Source of the DNA: Granulosicoccaceae bacterium
GTDB taxonomy: Bacteria > Pseudomonadota > Gammaproteobacteria > DAOVJZ01
Assembly (NCBI GenBank): GCA_030632035.1
Contig: DAOVJZ010000015.1
Coordinates: 1 to 13,072, forward strand
Reading direction: 5' to 3'
DNA length: 13,072 bases
Below the pieces are notes generated by a model. That model was not told where the DNA came from, ran no database searches, and worked only from the letters and a program-made list of their open reading frames with translations. Shown here piece after piece: positions 6,865-13,072 of the stretch (position 1 is the first letter of the stretch; every line of letters begins with the position of its first letter). Both the position numbers and the translations under genes were made by a program.

Positions 6865-6868
6865 ATTA

Positions 6869-6984
6869 TTTTTTACCGCCAAGAATCTAAAGTTATTAAA
6901 ATAATTTTGTAATGAGTTAATATTCTGGCGTACCCGATATACGGGGACTTGTGCCCTTTGGGTATAAATCTTGGCGGTAAAAAA
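6869..6984. repeat. MITE-like element with perfect 16-bp terminal inverted repeats
   Basis: TTTTTTACCGCCAAGA (6869-6884) and its exact reverse complement (6969-6984) bound a 116-bp non-coding segment that fills most of the 150-bp yicC-gmk gap. Inside, TACCC (6931-6935) can pair with GGGTA (6960-6964), and CCCG-ATATA-CGGG (6933-6945) is a smaller hairpin. A third partial copy of the end sequence (TTCTGGCG, 6923-6930) lies internally. The right half matches the repeat at 701-736. There is no ORF and no obvious target-site duplication beyond the symmetric T/A runs. The ends have T before and A after the stem, the reverse of an intrinsic terminator. A small non-autonomous mobile or palindromic repeat is the best reading. 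Confidence 0.65.
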
Positions 6985-7014
6985 GTTTTATAAATATATT
7001 AAAAAAAAATCAAT

Positions 7015-7629
7015 ATGACTAAAGGTACTCTTTTTATAATCGCGGCCCCTTCCGGTGCGGGCAAGACCAGCCTGGTAAAGGAACTGGTTGATCAGACAGA
7101 TAATCTGATTGTGTCAGTTTCCCATACCACACGTTCGCCACGTCCCGGTGAAGAGGATGGGGTGAATTATCATTTTGTGGCTCAAGATGATTTTTTGAAA
7201 ATGATGGAACGTGGTGATTTTCTGGAGCATGCTCAGGTCTTTGATAATTACTATGGGACTTCTCAACGCTGGGTAGAAGAACAGCTCAATACCGGACAGG
7301 ATGTGATTCTGGAAATTGACTGGCAGGGTGCCAGGCAAGTGCGCCAGATTATGCCGGATTGTATTGGTATTTTTATCTTGCCACCTTCTCGCCAGACGCT
7401 CGAAGACCGTTTGCGTTCACGTGGTCAGGATAGTGAAGAAGTCATAGCCCGGCGTATGCAGGATGCCAAGAGTGAAATCTCACATTATGGCGAGTTTGAT
7501 TATTTGGTGGTCAATGATGATTTTGAGACCGCTTTGGTGGATTTAGCCGCCATTATTCGGGATCAGCACAGTTCTATACCCGTTCAGAGCACTAAATTAG
7601 AGTCCATGTTGGCTGATCTACTGGCATAA
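7015..7629 (+). CDS. gmk: Guanylate kinase
   Basis: Gmk converts GMP and dGMP to the diphosphates with ATP, an essential step in GTP and dGTP supply and hence in (p)ppGpp precursor supply. The product has 204 residues (E. coli 207). The P-loop is APSGAGKT (11-18), followed by the GMP-binding segment SHTTRSPRPGE (36-46) with DGVNYHF (48-54), then EIDWQGARQVR (100-110) and the lid region with RLRSRGQDSEEVIARRM (132-148). The ATG start agrees with the family N-terminus. It has no visible Shine-Dalgarno; the leader is A-rich and probably unstructured, directly after the inverted-repeat element. The gene is followed by rpoZ and spoT, the usual gammaproteobacterial order. Confidence 0.98.
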   Translation: MTKGTLFIIAAPSGAGKTSLVKELVDQTDNLIVSVSHTTRSPRPGEEDGVNYHFVAQDDFLKMMERGDFLEHAQVFDNYYGTSQRWVEEQLNTGQDVILEIDWQGARQVRQIMPDCIGIFILPPSRQTLEDRLRSRGQDSEEVIARRMQDAKSEISHYGEFDYLVVNDDFETALVDLAAIIRDQHSSIPVQSTKLESMLADLLA

Positions 7630-7650
7630 ATAGCCCGATTTAGGTAGAAT
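7621..7650 (+). promoter_or_regulatory. Predicted promoter for rpoZ-spoT with GC-rich discriminator
   Basis: TAGAAT (7645-7650, five of six to TATAAT) lies 18 bases after CTGGCA (7621-7626, four of six to TTGACA) at the very end of gmk. It is followed directly by CCCGCC, a GC-rich discriminator of the kind associated with ppGpp-sensitive promoters. The predicted transcript would start around 7657 and lead into rpoZ at 7695. The -35 match is modest, so this remains a prediction. Confidence 0.4.
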
Positions 7651-7694
7651 CCCGCCTCTTGAAACACTAAATCACTGAATTTTCGGGGTACAAA

Positions 7695-8012
7695 ATGGCA
7701 CGAGTGACTGTAGAAGATTGTCTGGATAATGTAGATAACCGCTTTGAACTGGTTATTTTAGCCACTCGCCGTGCCCGCCAGATTGCCAATGGCAAAGAGC
7801 CACTGGTAGAGCCGGAAGATGATAAACCCACTGTGATTGCTCTGCGCGAAATTGCTGAAGGCAAGATTACCACTGCTATTATGGATGCTCAGGATGCAGC
7901 TGAAGTCGCCAGGGTATTGGAAGAAGAAGCAGCCGAAGCAGCCGAGGCTATCGCTGATCGTGCAGATGATCTGAGTCGCGGTCCAGTTATTGATACCCAA
8001 ACCAACCTGTAG
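7695..8012 (+). CDS. rpoZ: RNA polymerase omega subunit
   Basis: Omega helps assemble RNA polymerase by binding beta-prime and forms part of ppGpp site 1 at the omega/beta-prime interface. The 105-residue product begins with the family sequence MARVTVEDCLDNVDNRFELV, then ILATRRARQI (21-30) and DDKPTVIALREIAEG (42-56). The C-terminal part is longer than the 91-residue E. coli protein and is rich in Ala and Glu (a run near 75-90 with repeated GAAGCAGCC at DNA level), typical of the poorly conserved omega tail. GGGG at 7685-7688 serves as Shine-Dalgarno. It lies between gmk and spoT, which is biologically fitting for ppGpp signalling. Confidence 0.97.
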   Translation: MARVTVEDCLDNVDNRFELVILATRRARQIANGKEPLVEPEDDKPTVIALREIAEGKITTAIMDAQDAAEVARVLEEEAAEAAEAIADRADDLSRGPVIDTQTNL

Positions 8013-8014
8013 GG

Positions 8015-8036
8015 TTAGCCCGATATTAAGGGCTAG
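8015..8036 (+). promoter_or_regulatory. Small hairpin between rpoZ and spoT
   Basis: Three bases after the rpoZ stop, TAGCCC (8016-8021) pairs with GGGCTA (8030-8035) around an 8-base loop, and a U-G pair can extend the stem. No T tract follows, so it is not a standard intrinsic terminator. It might stabilise the rpoZ mRNA 3' end or slightly dampen read-through to spoT. The remaining spacer up to 8104 holds an isolated TATACT (8055-8060) without a clear -35 box, and the spoT ribosome binding site GGGAGA (8094-8099). Confidence 0.3.
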
Positions 8037-8104
8037 TCATATACCCGTAATCGTTATACTTTATCCCTTAAGAGACTAGTTAATCCGGTCTGTGGGAGAA
8101 AGTA

Positions 8105-10222
8105 GTGTTTTTAATCAGCGATCTTTGTGAGTTACTCGATAAATACCTGGAAAAAGAACAGGTAGCTGAAGTTTATCGCGCTTATGTATTCGGTGCCGAG
8201 GCACACGAAGGTCAGCGCCGCGTATCTGGTGAACCCTATATCTATCACCCCATTGCCGTTGCCCGTATTCTGGCGGACATGCACATGGATTCCCCTACTA
8301 TTGTTGCCGCTATCCTGCATGATGTAATCGAAGATACTGCTACCGCGAAGGATCAGTTGATTAGTGAGTTTGGCGAAGAAGTGGCCGAGCTGGTTGATGG
8401 TGTCAGTAAACTGACCCAGGTTGAGTTTGAAAGCAAGGCTGAAGAGCAGGCGGAAAACTTCCGTAAAATGTTATTGGCCATGGCCAAGGACATTCGCGTC
8501 GTTATTATCAAACTGGCTGATCGATTACATAACATGCGTACGTTGGGTGTTATGCGTCCAGACAAACGTCGTCGTATCGCACATGAGACATTGGAAATTC
8601 ATGCACCTATCGCTAATCGTTTGGGGATGAACACAATTCGTCTTGAACTCGAAGACCTGGGTTTTACTGCATTATATCCCACGCGTTATCGTGTCATTGA
8701 TGAAGGTGTGAAGAAGGCGCGAGGTAACCGAAAGGAAATTGTTAAAAAAATAGAAACAGCTATTAAACGACGTATGCGTCAGGAAGAACTGACGGGACAA
8801 ATCCTCGGGCGACAAAAACATTTATACAGCATCTATAAAAAAATGCGTGATAAAAAACTTCCATTCTCGGAAGTATTTGATGTGTATGCCTTCCGTATTG
8901 TTGTAGATAAACCTGACTCCTGTTATCGCGTACTGGGCGTAATGCATAATTTATACAAACCAGTGCCTGGTAAATTTAAAGATTATATTGCCATTCCCAA
9001 GGCAAATGGATATCAATCATTGCATACTGTTTTATTTGGTCCATTTGGGGTGCACATAGAAGTTCAGATCCGTACAGAAGAAATGAACAAGGTCGCCGAA
9101 GCCGGAATTGCAGCGCACTGGTTGTACAAGGGTGGTGAGGAAGGTTCCAGATCACCACAGCAACGTGCACGTGAATGGTTACGTGAATTACTGGAAATGC
9201 AAAAAGGGGCCGGGGATTCGCTAGAATTTCTGGAAAATGTAAAAGTTGATCTGTTTCCAGATGAAGTTTATGTGTTTTCACCCAAAGGCAATATTATGGA
9301 AATGCCACGTGGTGCGACAGCGGTTGATTTTGCCTATGCCGTGCATACCGATGTAGGGGATAGTTGTGTGGCGGCCAAGATTGATCGACGTTTATCACCC
9401 TTGCGTACCGAGTTGTTAAATGGACAAACAGTTGAGATCATTACGGCACCTGGCGCCAAACCTAATCCCAGCTGGTTAAATTTTGTTGTAACGGCCAAGG
9501 CACGCGCCAATATACGTCATTATCTGAAAAACCTGCGTTACGATGAAGCGATTGCATTGGGTAGGCGATTGCTCGATAAATCACTGGGTGAGTTTACTTT
9601 ATCACTGGATAAAATTGATCCAGTGCGGTTGGATAAATTACTGGAAGAATATCATATGGAGTCTCTGGGCGAGTTGCTCGAAGATATTGGTCTGGGTAAT
9701 CGTTTGTCATTACTGGTAGCACGCACGTTGGCACCTGAGCAAGAAGGTGAAACTGAACAGGAATTAACAGGTACTTCACGGCCATTAGCCATTCGTGGCA
9801 CAGAAGGTATGCTGGTAAATTTTGCCAAATGTTGTCGTCCCATACCGGGTGATCCCATTCTGGGTTTTGTCAGTACCGGTCGTGGTATTGTTGTGCATAC
9901 TGAATATTGCAAAAATGTAGCAGAATATAAAAATCTTCCGGAAAAATGGATCGACGTACAATGGGAAGATAATATTGATCATGAATTTCCAGTTGACTTG
10001 CGTGTTGAAGTGGCCAATCGTCGGGGTGTGTTGGCCACGGTGGCTGCGACGATTGCTGATATGGATGCCAATATTGAAAATGTTGAAATTAAGGAACGTG
10101 ACGGACTATCCAGCACACTCAGGTTTACTGTTGATGTAAAAGATAGAAATCATCTGGCAGATATTATGCGGAATGTTAAACATCTGGATATGGTCGTGCG
10201 TATTAATCGTATGCGCGGCTAG
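8105..10222 (+). CDS. spoT: Bifunctional (p)ppGpp synthetase/hydrolase SpoT
   Basis: SpoT makes and, mainly, degrades the alarmone (p)ppGpp in response to starvation. The 705-residue product matches E. coli SpoT (702) in length and order. The N-terminal HD hydrolase domain has EPYIYHP (43-49), HDVIED (72-77) and LADRLHNMRTL near 145, so the hydrolase site is intact. The synthetase domain shows GREKHLYS-like and YIAIPKANGYQSLHT (ending at residue 308) and EVQIRTEEM (319-327). The TGS domain (about 385-445, VYVFSPKGNIMEMPRGATAV) follows, then the helical region, the Cys-Cys segment FAKCCRPIPGDPI (Cys576, Cys577) and a C-terminal ACT domain (about 630-705). The intact HD motif distinguishes it from RelA. 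The start is GTG with GGGAGA 5 bases upstream. The downstream neighbour is ridA, 18 bases away. Confidence 0.98.
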   Translation: MFLISDLCELLDKYLEKEQVAEVYRAYVFGAEAHEGQRRVSGEPYIYHPIAVARILADMHMDSPTIVAAILHDVIEDTATAKDQLISEFGEEVAELVDGVSKLTQVEFESKAEEQAENFRKMLLAMAKDIRVVIIKLADRLHNMRTLGVMRPDKRRRIAHETLEIHAPIANRLGMNTIRLELEDLGFTALYPTRYRVIDEGVKKARGNRKEIVKKIETAIKRRMRQEELTGQILGRQKHLYSIYKKMRDKKLPFSEVFDVYAFRIVVDKPDSCYRVLGVMHNLYKPVPGKFKDYIAIPKANGYQSLHTVLFGPFGVHIEVQIRTEEMNKVAEAGIAAHWLYKGGEEGSRSPQQRAREWLRELLEMQKGAGDSLEFLENVKVDLFPDEVYVFSPKGNIMEMPRGATAVDFAYAVHTDVGDSCVAAKIDRRLSPLRTELLNGQTVEIITAPGAKPNPSWLNFVVTAKARANIRHYLKNLRYDEAIALGRRLLDKSLGEFTLSLDKIDPVRLDKLLEEYHMESLGELLEDIGLGNRLSLLVARTLAPEQEGETEQELTGTSRPLAIRGTEGMLVNFAKCCRPIPGDPILGFVSTGRGIVVHTEYCKNVAEYKNLPEKWIDVQWEDNIDHEFPVDLRVEVANRRGVLATVAATIADMDANIENVEIKERDGLSSTLRFTVDVKDRNHLADIMRNVKHLDMVVRINRMRG

Positions 10223-10240
10223 TTTTTTGAGGAAAAAATA

Positions 10241-10621
10241 ATGAAAGAAATTATCAGTACAGACAAGGCACCCAAGGCAATTGGTACTTATTCGCAGGCA
10301 GTCAAATGTGGTCAAACAGTTTATCTTTCGGGTCAGATCCCATTGGTGCCAGAAACAATGGAAATGATTGAAGGTGATATCAGCGCCCAGATCAAACGTG
10401 TATTTGATAATTTAAGTGCTGTATGTACTGCCTCTGGCGGGAGTTTGGCGGATATTGTTAAACTGAATGTGTTTTTAACCGACTTGTCCAACTTTCCTGT
10501 AGTGAATGAAGTCATGAGTCAGTATTTTACCGAGCCTTATCCTGCGCGCGCCGCAATTGGCGTGGCGGCATTACCTAAAGATGCCGGGGTTGAAATGGAT
10601 GCAGTCATGGTGATGGAATAA
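10241..10621 (+). CDS. ridA: 2-iminobutanoate/2-iminopropanoate deaminase RidA
   Basis: RidA (YjgF/YER057c/UK114 family) is a small trimeric cytoplasmic enzyme that hydrolyses reactive enamine/imine intermediates from PLP enzymes such as threonine dehydratase, protecting other PLP enzymes from 2-aminoacrylate damage. The product has 126 residues (E. coli 128). Signature sequences are APKAIGTYSQAV (10-21) with Tyr17, VYLSGQIPL (27-35), and PYPARAAIGVAALPKDAGVEMD (99-120) with the essential Arg103 (E. coli Arg105) and Glu118 (E. coli Glu120). The E. coli Cys107 position is Ala, which is common in the family. GAGGA at 10229-10233 is a good ribosome binding site. It sits between spoT and recG, a common position in Pseudomonas-like gammaproteobacteria. 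Confidence 0.96.
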   Translation: MKEIISTDKAPKAIGTYSQAVKCGQTVYLSGQIPLVPETMEMIEGDISAQIKRVFDNLSAVCTASGGSLADIVKLNVFLTDLSNFPVVNEVMSQYFTEPYPARAAIGVAALPKDAGVEMDAVMVME

Positions 10622-10636
10622 TAGTTATTTTCATCT

Positions 10637-12763
10637 ATGGATACTGTTGTCAGTAAAACAGAAAAAAAAACCGGTTCCCGGCCAGGGACACTGGCGGCAT
10701 GTCCAGTAACTCATTTAAAAGGTATTGGCAACAAGACGGCTGAGAAATTAAAACGGCTGGGTATTGCAACTGTGCAGGATGTGCTGTTTCATTTACCACT
10801 GCGTTATGAAGATAGAACACGCATTACACCCATCGGCAGTTTACAACCATTTGAACCCGCAGTTGTTGAAGGCATTGTTGAGCTTGCAGATATAAAGTTC
10901 GGTAGGCGACGCATGTTGTTATGTCGTATCAGTGATGGCACCGGATTTATTACCCTGCGATTTTTTCATTTTTCAGCGGTTCAGAAAGAAGGTTTGGCAA
11001 GAGGCCGCCGTATACGTTGTTATGGTGAAGTCAGGAACGGTCCCCAGTCTCTGGAAATTGTGCATCCTGAATACAGCTTTGTTGAAGAAAATGAAACGAT
11101 GCCTGTTGAGGAAACACTAACACCAATATATCCCGCTACCGAGGGGGTTCACCAGTTAACACTGCGCACACTGACCGATAATGCATTGGTTTTGATGCAA
11201 GAAATGCCCCTGCAAGAATTATTACCAGCCGCGCTATGCAAACGTTTGTCATTTCCGGATTTGCATGAGGCAATTAACTGGATACATCGTCCACCTAATG
11301 ATGTTTCCATTTCAATGTTAATGGATGAAAAACATCCAGCCAAACAGCGCCTTGTATTTGAAGAGTTACTGGCACATCAAATAAGTATGAAACAATTACG
11401 TCAGCGCGCACGAAAACACCATGCACCGGTAATTAAAGAAAAAAACAGGCTGGAAGCAAAATTACTGGAGACTCTGCCATTTGTGTTAACAAAGGCACAA
11501 CAAAAAGTGATTGGTGAAATAAAAGATGATCTGGCTAAATCATTTCCCATGCAAAGACTGGTGCAGGGTGATGTGGGTTGTGGTAAAACACTGGTTGCTG
11601 TTATGGCGGCATTATCTGTTGTTGAAGCCGGGATGCAAGCAGCGGTTATGGCGCCAACAGAAATTTTATCCGAACAACACTTCAATAATTTCTGCCAATG
11701 GCTGCAACCACTGGGTATTCATATTACATGGCTAACAGGAAAACAAAAAGTAGCTGAACGCAGACAGGCACAGGAAGAAATTGTAACTGGCAAGGCACAA
11801 ATTGTGGTTGGAACCCATGCACTTTTTCAGGAAGACGTTAGCTTTAATAACCTGGGCTTGATCGTAATTGATGAACAGCATCGTTTTGGAGTTCACCAGA
11901 GAATGGCCCTGCGTGAAAAAGGCAAGAACGGACAGCAATATCCACACCAGCTCATCATGACGGCAACACCTATACCACGCACATTGGCAATGACGGCCTA
12001 TGCTGATCTGGATGTGTCAGTGATTGATGAACTTCCTCCAGGGCGTAAGGAAGTCGAGACTATTGTAGTTTCTAATGACCGGCGTGATGAAATAGTTGCG
12101 CGTGTTCATCATGCCTGCAAGGAAGGGCGGCAGGCATACTGGGTGTGTTCATTGATAGAAGAATCGGAAGCCCTGCAGTGTCAGGCTGCATCAGATACAG
12201 CTGTTTTGTTGCAGGATTGTCTACCGAAATTAAAAGTGGGTTTGATACATGGACGGATGAAACCCAATGATAAAGAACAGGTGATGTCTGCCTTTAAGCA
12301 GGGTGAAATTGATTTGTTAGTAGCAACAACGGTGATAGAAGTAGGTGTTGATGTACCTAATGCGAGTTTAATGGTGGTAGAAAATTCAGAACGTTTTGGT
12401 TTGGCACAATTACATCAGTTACGCGGGCGTGTTGGTCGTGGTAGTGAAAAAAGTTCCTGTGTTCTGATGTATCAGGCACCGTTGTCCGAGAATTCACGCA
12501 CACGTCTGGCGGTCATGCGTGAAACCAGTGATGGTTTTAAAATTGCACAACGCGATCTGGAAATACGTGGCCCGGGTGAAGTATTGGGAACAAGACAAAC
12601 TGGCATGATGCAATTTCATATTGCAGATCTCATACGTGATCAGGCTTTGATCCCGGACGCAAATAAAACTTCAGAAGAATTGCTGGCACAATATCCTGAA
12701 AATGCCGGATTGATTGTGCGGCGCTGGCTGGGTGAAACAGAAAAATACGGGAATGTGGGTTAA
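10637..12763 (+). CDS. recG: ATP-dependent DNA helicase RecG
   Basis: RecG is a monomeric double-stranded DNA translocase that regresses stalled forks and processes branched recombination and R-loop structures. The product has 708 residues (E. coli 693). The N-terminal wedge region starts with a helix-hairpin-like HLKGIGNKTAEKLKRLGI and the characteristic LFHLPLRYEDRT, and the OB-fold wedge follows (about 70-165). Helicase motifs are Walker A GDVGCGKT (311-318), the DEQH box (412-415), TATPIPRTLA, and HQLRGRVGRG (593-602), followed by RecG's C-terminal RDLEIRGPGEVLGTRQTG. The ATG start is 15 bases after the ridA stop with no good Shine-Dalgarno; the first ~20 residues are not conserved, so a slightly later start is possible. 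The stop overlaps the ubiA ATG (TAATG). Confidence 0.97.
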   Translation: MDTVVSKTEKKTGSRPGTLAACPVTHLKGIGNKTAEKLKRLGIATVQDVLFHLPLRYEDRTRITPIGSLQPFEPAVVEGIVELADIKFGRRRMLLCRISDGTGFITLRFFHFSAVQKEGLARGRRIRCYGEVRNGPQSLEIVHPEYSFVEENETMPVEETLTPIYPATEGVHQLTLRTLTDNALVLMQEMPLQELLPAALCKRLSFPDLHEAINWIHRPPNDVSISMLMDEKHPAKQRLVFEELLAHQISMKQLRQRARKHHAPVIKEKNRLEAKLLETLPFVLTKAQQKVIGEIKDDLAKSFPMQRLVQGDVGCGKTLVAVMAALSVVEAGMQAAVMAPTEILSEQHFNNFCQWLQPLGIHITWLTGKQKVAERRQAQEEIVTGKAQIVVGTHALFQEDVSFNNLGLIVIDEQHRFGVHQRMALREKGKNGQQYPHQLIMTATPIPRTLAMTAYADLDVSVIDELPPGRKEVETIVVSNDRRDEIVARVHHACKEGRQAYWVCSLIEESEALQCQAASDTAVLLQDCLPKLKVGLIHGRMKPNDKEQVMSAFKQGEIDLLVATTVIEVGVDVPNASLMVVENSERFGLAQLHQLRGRVGRGSEKSSCVLMYQAPLSENSRTRLAVMRETSDGFKIAQRDLEIRGPGEVLGTRQTGMMQFHIADLIRDQALIPDANKTSEELLAQYPENAGLIVRRWLGETEKYGNVG

Positions 12764-12963
12764 TGAGTGATCGTCTTTATCAATATGCTCTACTTATGCG
12801 ACTGGATCGGCCTATTGGCATTCTGTTGTTACTGTGGCCGACCTTGTGGGCTTTACTCATAGCTGGAGAAGGTCATCCTGATGGACTGGTTATGTTTGTT
12901 TTTGTAACAGGTGTGATTTTAATGCGCTCGGCAGGATGCGTGATTAATGATTATGCCGATCGC
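12763..12963 (+). CDS. ubiA: 4-hydroxybenzoate polyprenyltransferase UbiA, N-terminal fragment
   Basis: UbiA is an integral membrane prenyltransferase that attaches the polyprenyl tail to 4-hydroxybenzoate in ubiquinone synthesis. Only the first 67 codons are credible: MRLDRPIGILLLLWPTLWAL covers the first transmembrane helix (about 12-34), and VMRSAGC-like LMRSAGCVINDYADR (53-67) begins the first Asp-rich prenyl-diphosphate site, NDxxDxxxD, which is cut in the middle. The frame continues to a stop at 13012-13014, but those 16 residues come from an inverted copy of the gene's own start and should not be annotated. The ATG overlaps the recG stop by one base, so ubiA is translationally coupled. 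Confidence 0.9.
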
Positions 12964-13072
12964 ATTAAAATTACACCTGTTACAAAAACAAACATAACCA
13001 GTCCATCAGGATGACCTTCTCCGGCTATGAGTAAAGCCCACAAGGTCGGCCACAGTAACAACAGAATACCAA
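12954..13072 (-). other. Inverted partial copy of ubiA: probable chimeric contig end
   Basis: These 119 bases are the reverse complement of 12815-12933 with only four mismatches (position pairs 12819/13068, 12864/13023, 12915/12972, 12927/12960). The arms are separated by just 20 bases. Read on the minus strand, the copy encodes UbiA residues 19-57. All four differences fall on third codon positions and keep Gly19, Ala34, Val51 and Arg55, so the copy looks like an allele from a close relative rather than random error. The joint lies in TGCCGATCGC (12954-12963), which belongs both to the natural ubiA reading and to the inverted copy. This is most simply an amplification, library or assembly chimera. 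Confidence 0.88.

Noticed and set aside
6869..6984. Intrinsic (bidirectional) terminator between yicC and gmk
   Set aside because: The stem arms are 84 bases apart and T runs precede while A runs follow on the plus strand, the opposite of a terminator.
8015..8060. Separate strong promoter or attenuator for spoT
   Set aside because: TATACT at 8055-8060 has no matching -35 box and the hairpin lacks a T tract; the evidence is too weak to call it.
12964..13014. C-terminal 16 residues of the apparent 83-residue ORF after UbiA Arg67
   Set aside because: They are encoded by the reverse complement of ubiA's own 5' part and replace the conserved DFDGH-type continuation, so this is a junction artefact and not a short UbiA variant.
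1..13072. CRISPR array, tRNA, rRNA, prophage or insertion-sequence genes
   Set aside because: No regularly spaced repeats, no tRNA or rRNA-like sequence and no transposase, integrase or phage protein was recognised.

Overview
This window reads as a chromosomal housekeeping region of a gammaproteobacterium. The base composition is moderate (mid-40s percent GC, estimated by eye). Three things support the assignment: the order thiG-trmB-hemW-rdgB-rph followed by yicC-gmk-rpoZ-spoT-ridA-recG-ubiA, a layout familiar from Pseudomonas-like gammaproteobacteria; a SpoT-type bifunctional (p)ppGpp enzyme beside rpoZ and gmk; and the way the protein motifs read. I cannot place it below class from sequence alone.

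Layout. Positions 1-690 hold the 3' part of thiG, cut by the window edge, followed by a 127-bp spacer with two small repeat-like structures. trmB (818-1504, +) converges on hemW and the two stop codons overlap. A five-gene minus-strand block reads, in transcription order, Ser/Thr kinase, PP2C phosphatase, rph, rdgB, hemW (5895 down to 1501), with a likely extra promoter just upstream of rph. A 99-bp spacer (5896-5994) separates it from the divergent plus-strand block yicC, gmk, rpoZ, spoT, ridA, recG, ubiA. A 116-bp element with perfect 16-bp terminal inverted repeats lies between yicC and gmk. Part of it matches a shorter sequence downstream of thiG, so both are probably copies of one small dispersed, MITE-like repeat.

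Function. The genes cover thiamine thiazole synthesis (thiG), tRNA m7G46 methylation (trmB), heme trafficking (hemW), nucleotide-pool cleaning (rdgB), RNA 3'-end processing and RNA decay (rph, yicC), GMP phosphorylation (gmk), the RNA polymerase omega subunit (rpoZ), (p)ppGpp turnover (spoT), detoxification of reactive enamines (ridA), fork rescue (recG) and ubiquinone synthesis (ubiA). gmk, rpoZ and spoT together connect guanine nucleotide supply, the omega contribution to the RNA polymerase ppGpp site, and the alarmone itself. The kinase-phosphatase pair is the least understood part and the best lead for unknown biology.

The last ~119 bp are not a natural continuation of ubiA. They are an inverted, near-identical copy of the beginning of ubiA, and all four differences are synonymous third-position changes. 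This looks like a chimeric contig end joining two closely related alleles. No tRNA, rRNA, CRISPR array, insertion sequence or phage gene was seen, and I found no convincing new multi-gene system.
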